From assembly GCA_035604455.1 (NCBI GenBank), contig DATNIM010000125.1:1-23792 (forward strand): a DNA stretch of 23,792 bases, given 5' to 3'. How positions within the stretch are numbered: position 1 is the stretch's first letter; the number at the start of each line of letters is the position of its first letter. The translations under genes were made by a program, and so were the position numbers. This DNA comes from AG25 sp035604455 (GTDB lineage Bacteria; Gemmatimonadota; Gemmatimonadetes; Gemmatimonadales; GWC2-71-9). Shown piece after piece: positions 15,774-21,650 of the stretch. The notes beneath the pieces are model-generated. The model did no database searches. It saw nothing but the letters and a program-made list of their open reading frames with translations, and was not told the origin of the DNA.

Positions 15774-16061
15774 CTAGTCGGTCTTCGTCGCTCCGTCCCG
15801 TGGCCCCCCACGCGGTCCGTAGAGCAGTCCGAAGTGATTGCGTTCGCACTGCGCGTCCGTAGCGACTGCGAGCTCAAAAGGGCCGAGAAGGATGCGGTCC
15901 GCGGTGAGCGAAACGACGCCCGAGCCCTTTTCAAGGCGAGACCGCAGCCCGACCCAGTCGGCCGGGTGGAGCACGAGAGTGCTCGGGCGCCGACCGCGGC
16001 GGGCGTACAGCAGCTGACAGGCCTCGAGCACCGTCTGTTCCGTGATGATGTGGTCGCTCAC
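15774..16061 (-). CDS. Unknown 95-aa protein, third gene of the BNR-MoaD operon
   Basis: It starts at a GTG only 6 bp after the stop of the MoaD-like gene, so it is very probably co-translated with it. The protein is soluble, has no signal peptide, and contains two cysteines (C15 in LEACQLLY and one in DAQCERNHFG). An N-terminal helix pair (about 6-22) is followed by a segment LVLHPADWVGLRSRLEKG and two likely beta strands. No family is recognised. Position suggests it works with the ubiquitin-like protein or the BNR protein. Confidence 0.66.
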   Translation of the reverse strand: MSDHIITEQTVLEACQLLYARRGRRPSTLVLHPADWVGLRSRLEKGSGVVSLTADRILLGPFELAVATDAQCERNHFGLLYGPRGGPRDGATKTD

Positions 16062-16067
16062 ATCGCC

Positions 16068-16364
16068 TCAGCCGCCGGCCATCGCCCCGACGACGAGCAG
16101 CGGCTCATCGCCCGACGCCACACGCGCAGGAAGCGGCGCGTCGGGCGGATCGTGGGAGAGATCCTCCTCACACGCGTAGAGCCGCACGAATGGCCGGCGC
16201 CGCTGGGTGTCGTGGTCGCGGATCGTGCCCGCGAGCATCGGGTACCGCGCCTCGAGGGCGTCGAGGACCGCACGCTGAGTGACCGGTCCTGTGAGGTCGA
16301 GCGTCACCTCCGACGAGACCCGCGCGAGGACCTTGAGATGGGCTGGCAGGACGACGCGGATCAC
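16068..16364 (-). CDS. MoaD/ThiS-family ubiquitin-like protein ending in Gly-Gly
   Basis: A 98-residue protein from a GTG at 16364. It begins MIRVVLPAHLKVLARV, has the TQRAVLDALEARYPML helix of MoaD/ThiS proteins, and ends VVGAMAGG, the free diglycine tail that E1-like enzymes adenylate in this fold. Family members carry sulfur for molybdopterin, thiamine or thiolated tRNA, or become attached to proteins. The GTG overlaps the stop of the upstream BNR gene by GTGA, so the two are translated together. No moaE, moeB, thiF or thiG lies in the window, and the neighbours do not belong to molybdopterin or thiamine synthesis, so a separate pathway is likely. An upstream in-frame start (to 16424) would overlap the BNR gene and looks spurious. 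Confidence 0.85.
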   Translation of the reverse strand: MIRVVLPAHLKVLARVSSEVTLDLTGPVTQRAVLDALEARYPMLAGTIRDHDTQRRRPFVRLYACEEDLSHDPPDAPLPARVASGDEPLLVVGAMAGG

Positions 16365-17476
16365 GGGAGCGTTTGTACCTCGACCGACAGCACCGCCGGG
16401 AGATGCCGCACGATGGGCGCCCACGAGTCGCCGCCATCCACGGAGCGGTACACCTGGCCGCCCGTCGTGCCGAAGTAGATGCCGCAGGAGTCGAGCGAGT
16501 CCACGGCCATCGCGTCACGGAGCACGTTGACGTAGCAGTCCTGCTGGGGCAGGCCTTTGCTCAGCGGCTCCCACTCGTTGCCGCCCGTGCGGCTGCGATA
16601 TACGCGGAGCTTCCCATCCGGGGGATAGTGCTCGGAGTCGCTCTTGATCGGCACCACGTAGATCGTTTCCGGTTCGTGGGCGTGGACATCGATCGCGAAT
16701 CCGAAGTCGCTCGGCAGATTGCCACTCACTTCGCGCCATGAATCCCCGCCGTCGTCGCTCCGCATGACGTCCCAGTGTTTCTGCATGAACAGCACGTTCG
16801 GGCGCGACGGGTGGCTGGCGATGTGGTGGACGCAGTGGCCGACCTCGGCCTCCGGATCCGGGATTTGGGCCGACTTGAGTCCGCGGTTGATCGGGCGCCA
16901 CGTCGCCCCGCTGTCGTCGCTCCGGAACGCCCCGGCTGCCGAGATGGCGATCACAATTCGTTCCGGGTCGGCCGGATTGAACAGGATCGTGTGCAGGCAC
17001 ATCCCGCCGGCCCCCGGTTGCCACTTCGGGCCCGAACCATGGCCGCGCAGTCCCGAGAGCTCCTCCCACGTCTGCCCTCCGTCTTTGGACCGGAACAGCG
17101 CCGCATCCTCGACGCCCGCATGCACGACGTCGGGATCGGTTTGCGAGGGCTCGAGGTGCCACACCCGTTTGAACTCCCAGGGATGCGGGGTGCCGTCGTA
17201 CCACTGGTGCGTGCCGGGGGTCCCGTCGTAGCTGAACTTGTTTCCGACGGTCTCCCACGTCCGGCCACCATCCTTTGAGCGCTGGACCACTTGTCCGAAC
17301 CAGCCGCTGGACTGGGATGCGTAGAGGCGGTCGGGATCGGCCGGCGAGCCTTTCATGTGGTAGATCTCCCAGCCCCCGAAGAAGGGGCCAGCGACGGTCC
17401 ACCGCTCGCGTTTCCCGTCCGACGAGAGGACGAACGCTCCTTTTCGGGTACCCACTAACACCCGCACTCGGCTCAT
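16361..17476 (-). CDS. Cytoplasmic BNR/Asp-box propeller protein paired with a MoaD-like gene
   Basis: A 371-residue protein beginning MSRVRVLVGTRKGAFVL. It has no signal peptide, unlike the two large BNR proteins in the window, and GGAGGAG precedes the ATG. About six Asp-boxes recur along its length (RSKDGGRTW at 66-74, then FRSKDGGQTW, RSDDSGATW, RSDDGGDSW, RSRTGGNEW, RSVDGGDSW), which would build a single six- or seven-bladed propeller. The name exo-alpha-sialidase often given to such proteins is not supported, because no sialidase active-site set is visible. In my recollection this type of BNR gene is repeatedly found next to a MoaD/ThiS-like gene, as here with a GTGA overlap. The joint function is unknown. 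Confidence 0.87.
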   Translation of the reverse strand: MSRVRVLVGTRKGAFVLSSDGKRERWTVAGPFFGGWEIYHMKGSPADPDRLYASQSSGWFGQVVQRSKDGGRTWETVGNKFSYDGTPGTHQWYDGTPHPWEFKRVWHLEPSQTDPDVVHAGVEDAALFRSKDGGQTWEELSGLRGHGSGPKWQPGAGGMCLHTILFNPADPERIVIAISAAGAFRSDDSGATWRPINRGLKSAQIPDPEAEVGHCVHHIASHPSRPNVLFMQKHWDVMRSDDGGDSWREVSGNLPSDFGFAIDVHAHEPETIYVVPIKSDSEHYPPDGKLRVYRSRTGGNEWEPLSKGLPQQDCYVNVLRDAMAVDSLDSCGIYFGTTGGQVYRSVDGGDSWAPIVRHLPAVLSVEVQTLP

Positions 17477-17611
17477 CGGCTCCTCCGCGACGGAGAGTCT
17501 TCACGCGAGACCCGCGCTCGGCGGGCGTTCCACCGCCATTAACCCTGCCACCTCTCCGCCCGCGAGTCAAAGGCTCGTTTGAGCGGTCGTCAGCGCGATA
17601 GCTTGTCTCTC

Positions 17612-18340
17612 ATGCACCCCGTCCGCCTCATCGCCGGTTTCAGCCTCGCCCAGGCCCTGTCGGATCGGCCCCTCGCGGCGCTCGCCGCCCTGTTCGGTGC
17701 GGGGCTCGTGACGAGTCTCACGCCGTGCATCTATCCCATGCTGCCCATCACGCTTGCGGTCATCACGGGGAGCGCGGATCCGGATCGGCCGGCCTCCCGG
17801 CAGCGCGTGGTCGTGCTCACGCTGGTCTACGTGGCGGCGCTGGCGAGCTGCTATGCCTTACTAGGTCTCGCGGCGGGGTTGACGGGGTCGTTGTTCGGAG
17901 CGGTGTCGTCGCACCCGCTCGTGCTCTTTGGCATGGGCAACCTCCTGCTCCTCTTCGCCCTGGCGATGCTCGACGTCTTTCCGGTCACCGTGCCTGCGGG
18001 GCTCGCCGCCTGGGCGGGCAGCAGGGCGGGCGGCTCGGTGCCGGCCGTGCTCGTCCTTGGGGCGACGTCCGGGATCGTGGCGGCGCCGTGTGGAGCCCCG
18101 GCCTTTGCCGTCGTCTTGACCTGGGTAGCCGCGACACGAAACGCGCTCGCCGGATTGGTCTACCTGTTCGTGTTCTCCCTCGGCATGACCGCCCTCCTCA
18201 TCGCCGCGGGCCTCTTCTCGGGGACGCTCGCCGCCCTGCCACGGGCGGGACCCTGGAGCGAATGGATCAAGAAAGGGGCAGGCGTCGTAATACTGGGGAT
18301 GGCGGAGTACTATTTCGTCCAGATGGGTCGCGTGCTGTGA
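17612..18340 (+). CDS. CcdA/DsbD-beta-like membrane thiol electron transporter
   Basis: A 242-residue inner-membrane protein with about six helices. DsbD-beta/CcdA proteins carry electrons from cytoplasmic thioredoxin across the membrane through two helix-embedded cysteines. Both are present: C39 in SLTPCIYPMLPIT (DsbD TPC-x-x-P type) and C160 in VAAPCGAPAF. C80 is an extra. It lacks the periplasmic alpha and gamma domains of full DsbD, so it must hand electrons to a separate partner. The next gene, a TlpA-like thioredoxin overlapping by GTGA, is the obvious acceptor. The ATG at 17612 is preferred because it starts at the family N-terminus; it has no clear ribosome site, and upstream TTG codons (17579, 17603) are alternatives. 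Confidence 0.87.
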   Translation: MHPVRLIAGFSLAQALSDRPLAALAALFGAGLVTSLTPCIYPMLPITLAVITGSADPDRPASRQRVVVLTLVYVAALASCYALLGLAAGLTGSLFGAVSSHPLVLFGMGNLLLLFALAMLDVFPVTVPAGLAAWAGSRAGGSVPAVLVLGATSGIVAAPCGAPAFAVVLTWVAATRNALAGLVYLFVFSLGMTALLIAAGLFSGTLAALPRAGPWSEWIKKGAGVVILGMAEYYFVQMGRVL

Positions 18341-18849
18341 GCTGCCGCCGCGCGACGATTTGGGTGATTGCCTTCTGCTTCGCGGTGGCCGCGCGCGCGG
18401 CGGCGCAGGAGGACGAAGAGGGGATCACCGTTGGTCAGGTGCCCCCTCCGGCCGCCGTCCAGACCCTCGATGGCGCCACGGTCGACCTCAAGCGCGTGAT
18501 CGGTCTCAAGCCCGCCCTGATCGAGTTCTGGGCTACGTGGTGTCCCCGCTGTCGCGCGCTTGAGCCGCGACTGAACGACGCCGCGGCACGGTACCGTGGG
18601 AAGGTGCAGTTCCTCGCGGTCGCGGTCGCCGTGAACGAGACTCTGGCCTCTGTGCGGCGCCACCTCGCCCTGCACCCAGCATCCTACCCGTTCGTTTGGG
18701 ACGCGGACGGCGCGGCGGTACGCGCCTTCCAGGCACCCACCACGTCTTACATGGTCCTGCTCGGCAGGGATGGGAAAGTGTTCTACACGGGCGTCGGGGC
18801 CGAACAGGACTTTGAGCCCGCGCTCGCCAAGATCGCTGCCGCTCCGTGA
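18337..18849 (+). CDS. Exported TlpA-like thioredoxin
   Basis: A 170-residue protein from a GTG at 18337 that overlaps the stop of the membrane gene by GTGA. The open frame continues far upstream, but that part is only a shadow of the membrane gene. It has a signal peptide (about residues 1-24, ending AAAQ) and a thioredoxin fold with active site WCPRC (C69, C72) after the strand ALIEFWATW. The cis-proline loop APTTS (133-137) and the strand YMVLLGRDGKVFYTGVG follow. It should act in the periplasm, receiving electrons from the CcdA-like protein and passing them to a client. The convergent gene 9 bp away encodes an exported peroxiredoxin, the best client candidate. The Pro-Arg pair between the cysteines is not the usual Gly-Pro or Pro-Pro. 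Confidence 0.89.
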   Translation: MSCRRATIWVIAFCFAVAARAAAQEDEEGITVGQVPPPAAVQTLDGATVDLKRVIGLKPALIEFWATWCPRCRALEPRLNDAAARYRGKVQFLAVAVAVNETLASVRRHLALHPASYPFVWDADGAAVRAFQAPTTSYMVLLGRDGKVFYTGVGAEQDFEPALAKIAAAP

Positions 18850-18858
18850 CGATCGAGC

Positions 18859-19455
18859 TCAGGGCGCGGTCGGCCCGCCCCCGCCACCTGCGGCCGGACG
18901 AGTGACCGAGTCGACTGCGGCGGCGAGCTCGGTGTAGGCCGTCGGGTCCATGACCTGAAATGGGGTCTCGCGATGGGCGATCCGCCCGTCCGGTCCCACA
19001 ACGAACAGGTCCCGGTTGTCGAGGTGGTACTTGGCGGAAACGGCGCCGTACGCTTTCCCCACGACCGAGCCCGTGTCGCTTGCGAACAGGAACTGGAACT
19101 GATCGTCTCGCGCCCACGCTGCGAGCGTATCCACGGGATCCGTGCTGATGGCCAGCAGCACGACGTTCTGGCCGTCCCGAAAGAGCTTCGCGTACTGATC
19201 ACGGTACGCGTGCATTTGGATCGTTCAGCCTTTGGTGCGCGCCTTGAAGAAGAACGCGAGCACGACCGTCTTGCCCTTGAAATCGCTTAAGCGCACGGGC
19301 TGGCTGAGCACCCCGAAGCGCGTCGCTCCGGGTAGCGCGAAATCGGGCGCCACGGCGCCAACGGCCAGGGGCTCGGGGTCCTGCGACGCCGGCTGCTGCG
19401 CGGCGAGCGGGGCGGCCAGCACAACGGCGAGCGCAAGTGAGCGGATGGAAGGCAT
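18859..19455 (-). CDS. Selenocysteine-containing exported peroxiredoxin (in-frame TGA)
   Basis: A peroxide reductase of the AhpC/TSA-BCP type, 198 residues if TGA 19227-19225 is read as selenocysteine 77. ATG 19455 has an AGAGGAGAT site 6-9 nt upstream and begins a signal peptide (1-20, ending LAAQ). Residues 32-75 give the N-terminal fold (APDFALPG, GKTVVLAFFFKARTKG). U77 follows, then TIQMHAYRDQY, the helix that normally follows the peroxidatic Cys. The frame stays open and family-like to the end: AISTDPVDTLAAWA, FASDTGSVVGKAYGA, DLFVVGPDGRIAH. T74-K-G-U77 keeps the T-x-x-C/U motif, but Pro of P-x-x-x-T-x-x-C is Phe70. The protein has no Cys, so U77 is its only redox residue, and there is no resolving residue. 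A SECIS-like hairpin follows the TGA. The terminal stop is also TGA. A possible weak promoter (TATATC, 19490-19485) precedes it; otherwise it is read with the gene ending 68 bp upstream. Confidence 0.9.
19185..19213 (-). promoter_or_regulatory. Bacterial SECIS element for the UGA of the peroxiredoxin
   Basis: In the mRNA, CGCGUAC (19210-19204) pairs perfectly with GUACGCG (19195-19189) around the 8-nt loop CGUGAUCA. The stem continues after a 1x2 internal loop with a GC/GC pair (19213-19212 with 19186-19185). The stem begins 15 nt and the loop 22 nt after the UGA, and the loop has G at its second position. These values fall within the known range for bacterial SECIS elements bound by SelB. 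The whole element is inside the coding sequence. Confidence 0.8.
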
Positions 19456-19523
19456 TCCACATCTCCTCTGCAGGCGGGACGACAGATATACGCACGCCCC
19501 TCTGTTGGTGTGATTGACGGTCG

Positions 19524-19994
19524 CTAAATCCACCGGCGCACCCGCGCCTTGTAGGCGAGGTAGGCGTCGCCGAATTTCCCCTCCAGGTAGCGCTCTTCCC
19601 GCCGCACGATCCCGAAATGCGCGACCAGCAACACGGGTATGATGAAGATGAGCGGCCACGCGGTGTCCGCGAGCAACGTGATCCCGAGATATGCGCCCGA
19701 GAGCGCGAGATAGAGCGGGTTCCGGGTGAGCCGGAACGGCCCGTCGCTCACGATCGCGAGCGTGGGCTTGGTGGGATGCACGTTCGTGCCGGCGCGGTGC
19801 ATCGTGACCTGGCCCCAGCGCGCGAGCGAGAGACTCGCCACGAGGAGGACCCCGCCTGCCGGGCGCGCCACGAGCGGTGGGAGCAGCCGGATGGGGAAGA
19901 GCCACTGAAGCACGAGAGCGACCGCAAGGGTTCCCGCGAACAGAAGCGGCGGGAAGACGATCACCCCGGGGTGGTCGGGTGGCGAATCAGTCAT
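19524..19994 (-). CDS. Isoprenylcysteine-carboxyl-methyltransferase (ICMT/PEMT)-family membrane protein
   Basis: A 156-residue protein from ATG 19994, chosen for GAGGAG 7 nt upstream. It has about four membrane helices (roughly 11-33, 45-62, 93-110, 112-130). The family core is clear: NVHPTKP (71-77), GPFRLTRNPLYL (85-96, with the R-N-P-x-Y motif), and EERYLEGKFGDAYLAYKARVRRW (133-155, broken here as EERYLEGKFG and DAYLAYKARVRRW). These positions bind S-adenosylmethionine and substrate in ICMT-type enzymes. Bacterial relatives methylate small molecules or lipids, and no prenylated protein is expected. It is 68 bp upstream of the peroxiredoxin on the same strand and may share its transcript. 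The true substrate is unknown. Confidence 0.88.
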   Translation of the reverse strand: MTDSPPDHPGVIVFPPLLFAGTLAVALVLQWLFPIRLLPPLVARPAGGVLLVASLSLARWGQVTMHRAGTNVHPTKPTLAIVSDGPFRLTRNPLYLALSGAYLGITLLADTAWPLIFIIPVLLVAHFGIVRREERYLEGKFGDAYLAYKARVRRWI

Positions 19995-20191
19995 TCGTCG
20001 CTCCTCACGGACTAGGGATCGCTGCTTTCGAGGGCCTAACCGCCCATCACTCCCAAGTCTCACACTACGGGCTGCGCACCGCCGAGCAAGGGGTGGAACC
20101 CTTGCCCCCGCCGCCCGAGCGCGCGTAGCGTGCAGCCGAGCGTGAGGTAAACCAACGCCGTCTCCCATCCTGCCACGAGGCCCCGTCCCTG

Positions 20192-20647
20192 ATGACGCAA
20201 CGCACATTCGCGATGCCCGCGCGCAAGCGGATCACGCTCATCGCGCACGACAACCAGAAGACCGACCTGCTCGAGTGGGCGCGCTACAATCGGGGGACGT
20301 TGAGTGAGCATGAGTTGTTCGCGACGGGCACCACGGGTGGCCTGCTGGCCGACGAACTCGGCCTCGCCATCAAGAGGTTTCAGAGCGGCCCACTCGGCGG
20401 GGACCAGCAGGTCGGGGCGGCGATCGTCGAGGGCAAGCTCGACCTGGTCATCTTCTTCTGGGACCCGCTCGAGCCACACCCACACGACGTCGACGTGAAG
20501 GCGCTGCTCCGCATCGCCGCCGTGTACAACATCCCGATCGCCTGCAACCGCGCGAGCGCCGACTTCATGCTCTCGTCGCCTCTGATGGAGCTCGAGTATC
20601 CGCGGCTCGTGACGGCCTACGAGAGCCGCTTCGGTCGTGTGGACTGA
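20192..20647 (+). CDS. mgsA: Methylglyoxal synthase
   Basis: Converts dihydroxyacetone phosphate to methylglyoxal and phosphate, a bypass of lower glycolysis used when phosphate is short or sugar phosphates accumulate; it is cytoplasmic. The 151-aa length equals the family norm. Key residues are all present: H19, D20 and K23 (HDNQK), GTTGG (46-50), SGPLGGDQQVGA with D71, D91 (FFWDPLEPHPHD) with H98 and D101, and NRASADF (119-125). The numbering coincides with that I recall for the E. coli enzyme, which supports the ATG at 20192; an in-frame ATG at 20213 would drop seven residues. The next gene starts 33 bp later on the same strand. Confidence 0.97.
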   Translation: MTQRTFAMPARKRITLIAHDNQKTDLLEWARYNRGTLSEHELFATGTTGGLLADELGLAIKRFQSGPLGGDQQVGAAIVEGKLDLVIFFWDPLEPHPHDVDVKALLRIAAVYNIPIACNRASADFMLSSPLMELEYPRLVTAYESRFGRVD

Positions 20648-20680
20648 GATTGCCCACCCGTCGTTTCAAGGGAGTCGAGC

Positions 20681-21637
20681 ATGCGTGACTTCAACAGCCT
20701 GAATGAACGCGAGGTACTCGCGCTCGCGATTTCGCTCGAAGAGGAGGACGAGCGCGTGTACGCCGATGTCGCCGAGGGCCTCAGACCCCAGTATCCAGCC
20801 TCAGCCGCGGTATTCGCGGGAATGCGTGTCGAGGAGTCCGATCATCGACGCCGGTTGCTCGAACTCTATCGCCAGAAGTTCGGTGAGCACATTCCGCTCA
20901 TTCGCCGGCAGGACGTGCGGGGGTTCGTGCAGCGCGCACCGGTCTGGCTCGCGCAGCCGTTGAAACTCGAGACCATCCGGGCGCAGGCGAGCGCGATGGA
21001 GGTGGAGACTCGTCGCTTCTACGAGCACGCCGCCGCGCGCGCCCAGGACGCCGGCATCCGCCAGCTCCTGGACGACCTGGCGCAAGCGGAGGTGGCCCAT
21101 ATCGACCGGGCCGCCGCACTCGAGCACGAGACGCAAGCGGGCGGAGCCGCGGAGCGCGAAGAGGAATCCCGGCGGCGGCTCTTCGTGCTCCAGATCGTCC
21201 AGCCGGGTCTGGCCGGGCTGATGGACGGGTCGGTGTCCACGCTCGCGCCGATCTTCGCCGCCGCCCTCGCCACACGGTCCACCCACGCGGCCCTGCTCGT
21301 CGGCCTTGCGGCTTCCATCGGCGCGGGCATCAGCATGGGGTTCGCCGAAGCCCTGTCGGACGACGGGACGCTTACCGGCCGGGGCCACCCCTGGGTGCGG
21401 GGCGCGGTCTGCGGCGTGATGACCGCGCTCGGCGGCCTCGGTCACTCACTGCCGTTTCTCATTGCGAGCTTCAGCGTCGCCATGACGGTCGCCATGAGCG
21501 TGGTCTTGGTCGAGCTGTCGGTGATCGCCTGGGTGCGCCACCGGTATATGGATACGCCGCCCGTGTCCGCGGCGGTGCAGGTCCTGCTCGGTGGCCTGCT
21601 CGTGTTCACGGCAGGCGTGCTGATCGGGAACTCCTAG
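20681..21637 (+). CDS. mbfA: MbfA-type ferritin-like / VIT membrane iron exporter
   Basis: A 318-residue protein with two parts. Residues 1-160 are a rubrerythrin-like four-helix di-iron domain with ligand candidates E20/E21, E52 and H55 (ESDH), E107/E109, E137 and H140 (EVAH). Residues about 165-318 are a VIT1/CCC1-type membrane domain of about five helices, starting LFVLQIVQPGLAGLMDGSVSTLAP and ending in a hydrophobic helix. In rhizobia MbfA exports iron from the cytoplasm and protects against iron and peroxide stress. GGGAG lies 6 nt before the ATG. It probably shares a transcript with mgsA. Its closeness to the peroxiredoxin fits a shared role against iron-driven oxidative damage. No Irr or Fur box could be placed. 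Confidence 0.93.
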   Translation: MRDFNSLNEREVLALAISLEEEDERVYADVAEGLRPQYPASAAVFAGMRVEESDHRRRLLELYRQKFGEHIPLIRRQDVRGFVQRAPVWLAQPLKLETIRAQASAMEVETRRFYEHAAARAQDAGIRQLLDDLAQAEVAHIDRAAALEHETQAGGAAEREEESRRRLFVLQIVQPGLAGLMDGSVSTLAPIFAAALATRSTHAALLVGLAASIGAGISMGFAEALSDDGTLTGRGHPWVRGAVCGVMTALGGLGHSLPFLIASFSVAMTVAMSVVLVELSVIAWVRHRYMDTPPVSAAVQVLLGGLLVFTAGVLIGNS

Positions 21638-21650
21638 TAGCGGGCGCTAC
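21637..21650. terminator. Two-way hairpin between mbfA and the second BNR gene
   Basis: GTAGC and GCTAC form a perfect 5-bp stem with a GGGC loop, spanning the two convergent stop codons. There is no T-run. Confidence 0.4.

Noticed and set aside
15774..16061. Possible phage-capsid-like fragment (LVLHPADWVGLR)
   Set aside because: The resemblance to capsid C-terminal segments is a few residues only, and the gene sits in a bacterial operon without phage genes.
17725..18336. In-frame upstream extension of the TlpA-like gene
   Set aside because: It is the shadow of the CcdA-like gene in another frame; the GTG at 18337 gives the expected signal peptide.
19225..19455. Reading the peroxiredoxin as two separate fragments or a nonsense pseudogene
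   Set aside because: The TGA falls exactly on the peroxidatic residue, a SECIS-like hairpin follows, both sides are intact, and the downstream half has no ribosome site of its own.
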